Made by a program: the position numbers and the translations under genes
Notes under the pieces: model-generated
What the model was told of the DNA's origin: nothing
The model's database searches: none
What the model saw: only the letters and a program-made list of their open reading frames with translations
In this document: positions 46,421 through 57,700 of the stretch, in pieces
Layout of the letters: each line of letters starts with the position of its first letter
How positions within the stretch are numbered: position 1 is the first letter of the stretch
NCBI RefSeq assembly: GCF_001625305.1
Contig: NW_017804598.1
Span: 414,392 to 478,391 of the forward strand
From: Branchiostoma belcheri
Lineage: Eukaryota > Chordata > Leptocardii > Amphioxiformes > Branchiostomatidae
Direction of reading: 5' to 3'
DNA: 64,000 nucleotides

Positions 46421-47157
46421 CTTCGTTCATTACTGCATGTATTACGCTTTGCGGTGTAGTTGCGGTGCAAGAGGGCGCTGTGACACTGCTACTACGTGTT
46501 TTTTGTACTACGTAACACATTTTACAGAGCAATATTATTTCCTAGTTGGTGGATGCGAAGAAGAACAGAAATGTAAGGAGACAAATTAAGTTGATCATGT
46601 AGCAATCCACTCTGGTAGATATCATGATATGAATGTTTTATTTCATGCAACCAAATGTGAAATCCTGTCTTCCACAGAAACAGCCCACGTGATGAGTGAG
46701 TGAGTGATTGAGTGAGTGAACTTGACCTACATATCTACAACAGCTAACTGTTACATGTACCCACATGCGAAATATAAAAAAAAAAGATCCATCCACAACT
46801 TCTCGAGTTATGATGTTGACCTAGTACATAGAACCACCAGGCCCAAACCGAAAATACCTTCCGGTATAACTGACTCAGACGGAGGCAAAGGCTTTACAAC
46901 TCCCGTAAGACCTGTAACGGTTTTACAAGGCCATCTGATCTAGCTTATAGCCATCTATCGTTTTGTTCTATTCACCCCCCCCCCGCACAGTCGAATCGCC
47001 CATGTTCTACTACAATGCATATGTTTGTGACGTCTCTAAACAACATTGGTGTTCTAAACACTGCTTAGAGACAGTGCTCAACGATAACGTTGAAATATAA
47101 AAGGCTCCGCAGCTTTTACTTTTTTCGAAGTCAAGCTTCGTCGATAACGGCTGAAAA

Positions 47158-47482
47158 ATGCTTCGATTTGCGAGGAAACTTTTAATAAGATGTTTCCCGA
47201 AAAGAAACGGGAAAGTAGCGCCATTGCCAGTTGAGGAGACGGTGGAAGATGGTGAACATGGCGTGGCACGGGGACGCGCAGGTGAGTGAAGCAGATTCCT
47301 TTTGAAGTAGAACCTACTGATAGAGTAACCCCCTCAACACACACACGCGCGCGCGCGCGCGTACACACACACACTACACGCACACACGCATATATTCACA
47401 CGTACTGACACGCACACACACGCGCGCGCGCGCGCGCACACACACACGCATATATATACACACACACACACTACACACGCAC

Positions 47483-47552
<70 letters not shown>

Positions 47553-48370
47553 CCGGGATCATGAGTCCCTCCATGTAACGTACGATTTTATACTCACAGT
47601 CCCGGAGGCATTGATGCCTCAACCTAGGCCCAGCACAGCCTGGGCGCTCGCTGGGAAGTCTGATGAAGTTGCGGCGGAATCGCAACAGGACGCACCGAAG
47701 CCGACAGTGGCGCCTCAGCGGCCGGTCCCCGCGGTCGTGACGCCTGTGGCTCTGTCAGAAAAGATCGCCGTGTTCAGACATCCCACAGCAAATGTGAATC
47801 TTGTGAAGGGGAGTTTCGTACAGCCCTGCCCGACGAGCAGCATGGATCTAACACCCGGCAAGCCAGTGACAGAGAGAGAGCACCACCGTAGAGCGGTGCT
47901 CAGGAGCGGCGGATTCGGCAACGTGTATGCCGGCACAAGGGCACGGGACGGCCTACCGGTGGCCATCAAGCATATAGCGAGCAAGCCAGTGACAGAGAGA
48001 GAGTCTTTCGAGAGGGCGTACCACCNNNNNNNNNNNNNNNNNNNNATAGTTATTTCCTCTCTCCATGTTTTTCTTTCTTCGCGCCCAAGATATTTATTTC
48101 CTCTCTCCATGTTTTTCTTTCTTCGCGCCCAAGATATTTATTTCCTCTCTCCATGTTTTTCTTTCTTCGCGCCCAAGATATTTATTTCCTCTCTCCATGT
48201 TTTTCTTTCTACGCGCCCAAGATATTTCCTCTCTCCATGTTTTTTTCTTTCTTCGCGCCTCTATTTCCTCTCTCTCTCCTTTTTGACCCATTCGGCGTGC
48301 CATACGCGCTCGCGCACACACACACGCATATATATACACACACACACACTACACACGCACACACATACGC

Positions 48371-48404
<34 letters not shown>

Positions 48405-50083
48405 TCACACACACACACACACACACAAACCCGGGATCATGAGTCCCTCCATGTAACGTACGATTTTATACTCACAGTCCCGGAGGCATTGATGCCTCAA
48501 CCTAGGCCCAGCACAGCCTGGGCGCTCGCTGGGAAGTCTGATGAAGTTGCGGCGGAATCGCAACAGGACGCACCGAAGCCGACAGTGGCGCCTCAGCGGC
48601 CGGTCCCCGCGGTCGTGACGCCTGTGGCTCTGTCAGAAAAGATCGCCGTGTACAGACATCGGACAGCAACTGTGAATCTTGTGAAGGGGAGTTTCGTACA
48701 GCCCTGCCCGACGAGCAGCATGGATCTAACACCCGGCAAGCCAGTGACAGAGAGAGAGTACCACCGGTACCGTGGAGCGGTGCTCAGGAGCGGCGGATTC
48801 GGCAACGTGTATGCCGGTACAAGGGCACGGGACGGCCTACCGGTGGCCATCAAGCATATAGCGCCGCTGAGCAAGCCAGTGACAGAGAGAGAGTCTTTCG
48901 AGAAGGTGTACCACCGTGGAGCGATGCTCGGGAGCGGCGGATTCGGCAACGTGTACGCCGGTACAAGGGCACGGGACGGCCTACCGGTGGCCATCAAGGA
49001 TATAGCGAGAGAGAAAGTCACAGGATGGGGACAGTTGAACGGAGTGCGTGTTCCCTTGGAGATCGTCTTGTTGCGGCGAGTGATGGGCCACGACGATATC
49101 ATCAAGTTGTTGGACTGGACCGAACGCCCGGATTCCTACATCCTCATCCTGGAGCGTCCAGAGCCAGTCATGGACTTGTTTCACTTTATCACGGAAAAGG
49201 GTGCTCTGGGCGAGTTCTTGAGCAGAGACTTTATGCTCCAAATCGTGCACATGGTCAGGCATTGCCACAACCAGGGTGTGGTACACAGAGATATCAAGGC
49301 CGAGAACTTACTAGTCGAGCTGAAGACGGGTAGAATTAAGCTCATCGACTTCGGGTCTGGCGCCTTCTTGAAAGACACAGTCTACACAGATTTCGCTGGA
49401 ACGAGAGTATACAGTCCTCCTGAGTGTATCCGGTTCCATCGCTACCACGGGCGCCGGGCAGCGGTCTGGTCGCTGGGCATCCTGCTGTACGAAATGGTTT
49501 GCGGCAACATTCCCTTCGAGCGAGACAGCGAAATCTGCAGAGGCGAGGTCTACTTCGAACGACGGGTATCAAAAGAATGCGAAGATCTCATCAGGTGGAT
49601 GCTGACAATCCGTCCGTCCGGCCGTCCTTCTCTCCAGCAGATCCTAGAACACCCGTGGATGCTGAAAGGCAGGAGTCTGTCGAGACGTCTGTCGAGCGCC
49701 GGTAAGTTAATTAAGGAAATGTTCCGTTCTTTAGAAATTTACCAAATAAGAAAGCATTCAGAACGAATATCGTGTAACGCTAACGCTACGTCCCGGGAGA
49801 TAATTGGATTGAAATACAAAAATCAAATTGGGGTTTTTGAACTTTGAATTTTTTTGGGGGATTGACAGATATATATTTTTTTTCAGTCGTTCGCCGCAAG
49901 GTTCTAACTGGTTTGAAAGGTTTGCAAGCTAGCCGGCGAGGCAGCAGAGAAGGTGCGGCCAAAGTTCCGGCCAAGAGGACCCTACGGTCTACGTTCCTCA
50001 TCCCCTCTGTGAGCACTTTCTCTCACAGCCTGGCTTCTGTGACAAACCTTCCACGACAATCAGAAACTCATCTTCTACCTTAA
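47158..50083 (+). CDS. PIM-like Ser/Thr kinase with duplicated glycine-loop/VAIK module
   Basis: Three exons fit in phase 1: 47158-47281, 48478-49701 and 49887-50083, giving about 514 residues. The kinase domain strongly resembles PIM kinases: [65 protein letters not shown] and [19 protein letters not shown] and DFG are intact, so it should be an active cytosolic kinase. The N-lobe start is present twice in tandem: [11 protein letters not shown] with VAIK Lys167, then [11 protein letters not shown] with VAIK Lys215, each preceded by KPVTERE. Only the second copy leads into the rest of the N-lobe ([13 protein letters not shown]). Exon 2 also encodes a Pro/Ala-rich lead. The last exon adds a basic, Ser-rich tail absent from short vertebrate PIMs. 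Exon 1 could splice to 47600 instead, a gap-truncated duplicate. Confidence 0.9.
47338..47550. repeat. (CA)n/(CG)n microsatellite
   Basis: About 200 bases of almost uninterrupted alternating purine-pyrimidine sequence, with two GCGCGCGCGCGCG runs and a long CA run, lie in intron 1 of the kinase gene. A shorter relative occupies 48312-48428. Such tracts can adopt Z-DNA and vary in length. Confidence 0.9.
47600..48025 (+). pseudogene. Truncated duplicate of PIM exon 2 ending at a gap
   Basis: This copy follows the same acceptor (ACTCACAG) and encodes the same lead, first glycine loop and VAIK as 48478-48915, with scattered differences such as FRHPTAN for YRHRTAT. It runs into 20 Ns (48026-48045) just as the second module begins. 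It may be the other allele placed in series, or a real partial exon duplication. Confidence 0.7.
48026..48045. other. Assembly gap of 20 Ns
   Basis: The gap separates the truncated exon copy from a minisatellite and the full exon copy. A round 20-N filler implies unknown true length. Confidence 0.95.
48051..48270 (+). repeat. 44-bp minisatellite
   Basis: Five tandem units start near 48051, 48095, 48139, 48183 and 48223. Each reads TATTTCCTCTCTCCATG, then TTTTTCTTTCTTCGCGCC and CAAGATATT. The fifth is shortened. It is pyrimidine-rich on this strand and sits in the kinase intron. Confidence 0.92.
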
Positions 50084-51783
50084 CATCTGGTTGGAGATAA
50101 GGTAACCGTAACAAGGCAGTTCTAGTTAATCTGTGGCAGGCAGAACATCAACAGATACCAATTATGCAAATTATGACCTGATTTGCATAGTTAATGTGAA
50201 AATTCTCTTACTCCTTATTGGTGTATGATGGGAATTTTATACCTTGTGACATGTGTAAGTTACTTGAAGGTTAACACCATTATGCATATATTATGTTAAT
50301 GTGGTGGTCATTTTCATAATTAATGAGGACATGTTGAAATGAAGTATGACAGAGGAGAGGAATTTTACACGAAAAATATAGTCATTTCAATTAAAAAAAC
50401 ATAAATTAAACTGGATTATGCTAATTACGACCTTATTTCCATAGTCAATGAGACAAATAAAAACATTCATAAAAACTCATATATTTCATGGAGGGATGAT
50501 ATCTCAGAATTCTTGTTGCTACTTGTGCTGTTTTTCCCCAGACTTTTTCCCCAAAGCAACGGCGATTTCAACAAAAACTTGGTGGCCTATCGCCCATGGC
50601 ACTAAAGGCAATTAAAAGATCGAGCGAGTCCCCAAAGAACGGATAACTGTAACATTTTGTAATGATATGTCCCTACCGTGAAGAAAGGAAAAAAAAAAAC
50701 TATTGATATCATGGAAGAGTAAGATAACACTACCTGGAACAAGTAGAGAAATTTTCAACATATGCTGTTATCATGCCCCGACTCTGTATCTGTTTATCTA
50801 GGTCAATATGTACATAATGCTATACAAAAGAGAAACAATGTCACAGCAATGTAAAATGTAACAGTCCATTATATATACAATGATATATAATACATGTATT
50901 GAAGTTAGATTAGTACACTTGTACTATTAGAAATAGTTTATAGTTATTAAGTGTTATTTGCCATACATTGTATCCAATGCAATTGTGGCGCAATAAACTT
51001 GACTTACAGCAGCGCCACCTTGCGATTAATGTTTACTTTACAGGGGCTATTGTCACATGGAGTGCGGAAGTCGGTAGTTCGCGACGTCCTGGCTTCTTTG
51101 GAATCAAAGTTTCAGATCACCTGCAGATTGCAACCCCGTACAAAGGTATGTGTGGACAATCCAATTGCAAGACTCCTTTCCCACGTTTGACACTGATTTT
51201 GACGGTAGTTTTAGTACTACTCAACGTAAAATAAATTAGGTTTTTGTGTCTGCTAAAATCTGGGGGAGGGGGGCATTATAAATTTTTGAATGGCGAACAC
51301 ATGGGAAATATGTTAGAATCTCGTAAATGTCGTATGATGCGATACTTCATAGAGCATGGCTTATGATTCGTAATCTCTCGGTACAAGCAATTTCAACTTA
51401 GTGCTAAGGTAAACGAGAAAGATGTTTCAGTTAGGCACTCTACTCTAGGCACAAATTATGTGGTTCTTATAATATATAACGTTATATTAAAATCTATTGT
51501 TCATTTGCTCAAAGAATATTTTTTAGCCTCTTTGGAGGAAGCAACTTGATTTGTGTGCATTCCATTTGATTTCATAATCATAGATGCCCTGGATATGCGC
51601 ATTATAAATTGTAGCATGAGGTACAAATGAAGACTACTAGTATGCTGATTCCAATATTTGAGTAAATGTTTTTGTTACAAGTGAAAATGAAGCTAATGTT
51701 GTGTTCCAGCTCCAAGTCTATGTTTAAACCATAAGGACACTGCTGCAGTGCATATCATCTTTTTGTACATACTGTCATACAGG
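50084..51783. other. Intergenic between PIM-like gene and DCAF4
   Basis: A truncated copy of the modular repeat occupies about 50130-50515. AATAAA at 50992-50997 could end the kinase transcript. A possible non-coding first exon of DCAF4 ends at about 51145 (CAAAG|GTATGT), which would place the two transcripts almost end to start. The rest is AT-rich and featureless. Confidence 0.45.
50130..50515 (+). repeat. Modular repeat, 5'-truncated copy
   Basis: It matches 44840-45100 with TGGCAGGCAGAACATCAACA, ATTATGCAAATTATGACC and the terminal TTTCATGGAGGGATGATATC. The 5' hairpin and TG tract are missing. Confidence 0.7.
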
Positions 51784-54700
51784 ATGTCATCATCAGAAAG
51801 AGGGGGGGAAAATGGACGATTGAGATCAAGACGGAACAGATGGAGAAAGCAGGAAGACCAGGGTGGTGTACCAGGGGACTTTCACTTCACTCAACAACAT
51901 CGCAGAACAGCTGAAAGTGACTCAGAATCTGGTAGATCATTTCATACCCAAGGACAAAGAAGACCACATAGTGCACACACAACACAACATACTAATCGTG
52001 ATAGAGTACAGGAAAGCTATCAACAACAAACTTCAAACCAGATAACAGCAACTGCTAGTACTAGTAGACATGAAAAGGACTATGACAAAGATACCAGAAC
52101 ACCTGTAAATGGATACAGAACTGATGTCGCAGCTGGCTTTGGTAATGAACGGCAAAATAGAAACTTGTGGAGAAATTCAGGGCAAAGAAACTGTGATGAT
52201 GAAACCAGTAGGAGTAGAACTCAAGGGGGGCATTATAACAATATGAGAGACAAGAGGAATTTTAGCAGCATGGTTGGCAAAGATTCCTTCAGAGAAAAGA
52301 GGCTAAGGAAAGAGCAGAGAAAAAGGAGTCAGCGGGAAGGTGAGGATGGACAGTCAGGTGATGCTGTTGCTAGGTTACCTGCAGGAGGAGGGAGAGGTCA
52401 GAGGTTACCACCTGCAGCAGCCTCCAGCTGCAGTAGTACTACTAGTGGTGTAGAGGGACAACAGGCTGCGTCTGATATCCTTTCTGTAACTCTGTTCAGA
52501 ACAGTTTTCTAAATCTGATCTATTTGTCTAAATTCATTTAGATATTTACATAAATGATGATAATGATACAGAAGATAAGCTAATGTCTAAGCTAATCCTT
52601 GAAGTACATTGTACAAAAATGAATTTAGTCAATTAAGTGAAGGTAGATCTACATGTAGTTATTTCCCTCACAAATTTTTAGTCTTCTATTGGAACTGGGA
52701 TCCTTGTACTAGGCAGAAATTTATGGAACATTTGGCTTGTCTCTCTGCAGTAAATTAATTGATTTTTAATTATTTGGAGAAATTTATGAATTGAAATTAG
52801 GTTTAATGGACTGATGACTTATACAGTACAAGTGTTTGTACCGTAACTGCTGCTCACAGATTCCAGGTTTTTACTATGACCCGAAGAAGAAGAAATACTT
52901 CCGCATCCTGCCGGGACACAATAACTACAACCCCCTGACTACAGCCCACATCCAACAGAAACAGCAGGAGGAGACCCGACAAGAACTACTGAAGCAAGAC
53001 AGGAACAGGACCGTACCAAAGGTCAGGAGAATGGGGGTGAAACTGTTTATAGGTTTTCAGTTTACTAGTACATTGTACATGTACATGTACATGTACCTAC
53101 ATAGCAGGGCTGTAGCAAGCACTACCGGTAGTTTTCCGTCAATTGCAGGAACTTTTTGTGCAGAAAATTTTTAAACCGATACGTCAATGTTGATGGACAG
53201 AATTAACAAAAGTCTTGGGGAAAATGTATAAAAACAACCAAAAGACAACCACCAACCACTCTCAACCCCATGATTTGCCTCTCAAAATATGGGACATGTA
53301 GTGTGTCTAAACGCTTGAAAATTTAAACTTAGCCCAATTATCATGAACCTAGGCAGACGGAAAAAAAATTAATGCTGGCTAAAGCCCTGCTACATAGTTT
53401 CAGTAAATACAAAATGTAGTAAGTTATAGACTTTAGAGACATAACGTTACATGTAGCTGTTTTCAAAATAATGAGACTATTGCTAACCCAGAGGATACAG
53501 CATTTTATGGAAACATATTGTATTTCTCTTAATATCCAGGTTAAAGTCAGGGGCAGCACAAGAACAGTCTCATGTGGTCCTTGCCTGCTTCTAAAGAGAC
53601 AGTTTGGACAGTTTTCTTCTCGGCTGTCCCAAAGGTACTGTAGACTCGTGGTGTCTGTTGGTTGCTTTATTATGTGGACCAAGTTTGGCAGATCCCAAGG
53701 GTGCTTGAGCTTTGTTGAGGCCATTTGTATTCGTCATTTTAGATGGTGCATCTTGTATTTTTAAGGAGCTTCAGGCATCAAATCCGTGCATATATAAGCA
53801 ACGCGCCTATCATGAAGAGATGTGGTGACCCAATGTGCTTCGCTGAAAGCACAAGCTGTCACAAAAGGACATTGTACTATAACTGCTTATTATATGATAA
53901 GCTACTCAAAAATAGCATGATGTTTCACTTCAGCTGAGGATGACTGCGCTACCTTGCTAAGTTGCTTTTTACACCATTATTTCTTCCCAGTCTCCATCAC
54001 CATATAATGTCATGATTGCCTTTCTTTCTTTATCTTGTACTGTTCTGCCTCTTCCCCCAGGTGTGCTGAAGAAAGTTTCCTGGTTGAGATGGAGAAACAG
54101 AAGCTGACGGTTAACCTGTACGACTCCTCAACTCAAGATACTGTCAACTTCCTCGCACTGGAGGTGAGCATTTGATAGAGCCAGTCTCACATGTAAGCCT
54201 GGTGTCCATCCTACAGAGTGACAGTAACTACAGTCCCATCCTCTGTCCCCTACCTGGCACCTGTTGGTAGAAAAACGAGTGTCATTTAGTGCCACAACCT
54301 CTGATTGGCCAACTGTTATTATACCAGACTGTTTGCCTGGAAGCAGTCTCAGCTCGATACCACGTAGCCTGATTACCAGACATATTTTAGCTCCCAAGTA
54401 TTTATCCGCAAGTAGAGGATAAAGGATAATGCTGAGAGGATAAAGACTTTGGAGCAATTAAAAATAAGTCTGGTAACCAGGCTTGATACTATGCCCCTTG
54501 ATTTCAAATGTGTACTATGGGGAAGGCATGAGCTTTACTAATGCTAAATTCTTTTATAGTACCTGTAGGTTGTAATTGTATATATAAGATATTTTACACA
54601 AGGATGGGACCAATGATGGATGTTGATGTTATTTCCAGCCTGACAGCAGGTGCGAGCGGCTGCTGGCCCTGTCTGATGCCAGGCGTATCAGCAGCTGTCA

Positions 54701-57700
54701 GTGAGTTGTCCAAAGTTTATTTTAGGACAGGTGCATTTCTATAACAATAGGTAAACTATGTTTTGTTTGATCTGACTATAACTCAAAGGGATTCTTCAAA
54801 GCAACTTCCATCTTCTCAATAATTTTGTCTGGACGGAGTGTCTAGTTTGTTTGATTACTATCACTATACTAACATTGCTAGAAGAAAATCTATCTGTTTC
54901 TTTGATTAATACCATTTCCCTCTGCAGGCTTGATTTTGTCTCATTCATGGCTCTCAACACCCTGGATTCTATGCAGAAGTCCTACATGCAGTACTTCACT
55001 CCAGGAAAGGTAGGGGGCATCAGTGACACATGTAGAGTATCTTGGGGCTAGTCTGTACCTGCGCCTAATGACAACACTGAGACAGATGTGAATCTTAGCT
55101 ACCAATGACTTCTAATTCATGGTATCTAAAGCGCCCCACAGTGACAAGAGACGGTACTGCAGCCATTTACCAGTTGTTCTACTAGTAATTGATTTCAACT
55201 GGGTGTTGCAGAAGTGCACCACAGTGACAGGTGAATGTACTGCGGTCATTCAAGTTACCGGGGACAGGTGTAGTCTTGTAAGGCTTGTTCATTCGTGTAG
55301 AGGACTTTTTGATTTAATATAATTACATGTCCTGTACAGGTAGTCTAACGTTGTACATATAATTATACATGTAACACTGTATTTTCCAGGTGACAGGTAT
55401 TTGCTGGGCCTCAGTGACAGGACCAGAGTCCCATGCCCTGTATCCTTGTCTGAAGTTGTTGTTGGTTTTATGATGACTTTTTTCACTCTACCTAAAATGG
55501 GTACCTGACTTCTGTTGGGGAGGTAAAAGGTGGTAGAAGAAGGAGAGGGATGGATTCCATGTTTCAATACCGTGCCCTGTGGATTAACATTCCACTGCCC
55601 CTACAGCCTGAAAAAAAGGGCTATGGAGCTATCTTCACCTTTCTACCTTGACCAGGGTTCAGATTCTCAGTGTTAGATGAAGGACCAGACTCTCCGTCCT
55701 GTGCACGACTGGTGTGTGCCGAGGTCATGGCAAACGAACATCTCATACCAGGTATGCTGGCTTTTGCATGGATGTCTTTGCAACTATTTTTTGTCTTAGG
55801 GATAGACACTTGCCTGGATGCCAGACTGTATAGCCAGGGCCTACGCAGGCCAGCTCCTCAGCTCCAGGGCCAATACAATTGCCACCAATGGATTTAAACC
55901 ATAGCCACGGGGTCTAAAGTGCTATGGGTCTGGCATCCAGGCTGAGACAGATGCTTTCACTGTGGGAAGATAGCGGGGCTATTGGTAACTATAGGGCCAA
56001 CATTAGGATATCATGTTATACCAACATTAGAGACGTGCAACTCAGGGCTAATTGCTAATCAGAGCTTTTGCATGCAATCTGCACAAGTTGTTCATTTCCC
56101 TTGATACTTTTGAACCAAAGGAGCGAGCAGTATGTTACAACATGCCAAAAAAAGACATCAGTGCTAAACTATGTTCCTGACCATGTGCCTTCCTAAGGCT
56201 AAACTACATGTAATTCTTAAGGCCAAACTTCTTCATACTTGGATGACATATGTGCGTGCATCAACGTCCATTCTTTTCCAAAAAAAAGGTAGTCTACTAC
56301 TGAGAGAATACCTCCTATCACACTACAGGCCCAGGTGGAGCAGGCCTGGTGAGGGGTCGGAACTACGAGGTGAAGTCTGCCTGGACCTGTGCCTGGAACT
56401 CCAACCCTGTCTTCTCCAAGTGCTTCAGTGTTGGTAGGTTTTTGGGGGAAGCTATCTAGATATTGTTTCTAGTTTCATTGATATACTATACTGTATTACT
56501 GGTAGCATGTTGGCAGAATGTAATGAACGAAATATCACGGTTTCTGTTGGATGTTTGGTGAACCTTGCATCGGAACTTTGTCCATTGCAGGCGACATCTT
56601 TTCTGATGCAACATTTGAAAACTACAGATGAGATGTCATCCTTAAATACCCAAACACGACCTTAAACGATACGTTCTGTATGCACATTACGTTCCTGATT
56701 TCATGCAGGCACAGTACGTTCTGCCAACGTGCTAAATATATTGATCTTAGACAGTTTACATCATTGGATAAAGCAAGTATTAATCAGTACAAAGCTAAGT
56801 GTGATACATTTTAGTTTCAAGTTGTTAACCTGTTTATGTATCCCTGCAATATCATTGGTTACTGAAGTATGTACTGTATAATACAGGTGCCAACAACAGC
56901 AGTGTTGTGATTGATGCCTTTACTGGTCAGAGAGACGTCATCAACACCAAGAGCGATGTCTTTGCACAGAAATTCTGCAGCACTGTAGGTGTTGCCATTG
57001 TTGTTTTACTTAATGCATTTATTGCATGCCATTACACTCTTACTTATTGTACATGTTGTACCAATCTTGAAAATTCAGTAATCTATCAATGTATTGAATG
57101 TCATATACTAATCAACTGCAAACCATAGTAAAGAGTATGATCTGTACCATCATAGATGCTGTCAGCCGTATAATTAGCCTATGTGTGAGCATCTGGGGCT
57201 ACATGTACATGTACCTTTTTATTTCAAGTATTATTTTCATCTCTTTGTATGGAGGTATTTGTTTTTGGCATGATTGCCCGTGTACTAGGTACATGTGTAT
57301 TTATTTGAATACAGCAGAATCACAGGAAGTGAAGGGGGAATGGTGTAACCACAGACTGACAGGAAGGTCCAATTGGAGGTCAAAATGTTCCCCCCTGCAG
57401 GCTGGGAGGAAATGATTGGCAGTTTCACAGAATCAACAAGAAACAATAATGGCTGAAATTCATAACAACTCATAGTATAACTAAACAGAGGTGTGACATC
57501 TTTTGACTTCTTATTCTATTTCAGTCTCCTGTGTTACTGAGTGGAACCAGGAGAGGGGAGATTGTGGGGAGTGACCTGCGGGTGCGTACGCGCTGTCGTG
57601 GCACGGCCGTGACGCTCCGACACGAGTCCTCCGTCTGCTGCCTGCGTCTGCTCCAGGACGAGAACTACCTCCTGGCCAGCGACATGCAGGGCAAGGTCAG

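Larger units (their letters stand above)
43700..47157. other. Repeat-rich intergenic block
   Basis: No gene was found between the sialyltransferase start and the PIM-like gene. It contains a hairpin-ended modular repeat (44295-45155), a palindromic element (45598-45977), a tandem array of about 170-bp units (45979-46420) and a GAGT-type microsatellite near 46694-46725. The final 150 bases before 47158 are the presumed 5' region of the kinase gene. Confidence 0.5.

Noticed and set aside
46462..46485. AAGAGGGCGCTGTGAC as a CTCF-type insulator site
   Set aside because: The match to the core motif is partial, and I cannot score it; similar GCGCC motifs at 9389 and 51005 are equally weak.
47334..47685. 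Cys/Val-repeat frames on the minus strand
   Set aside because: They are translations of the CA/CG microsatellite.
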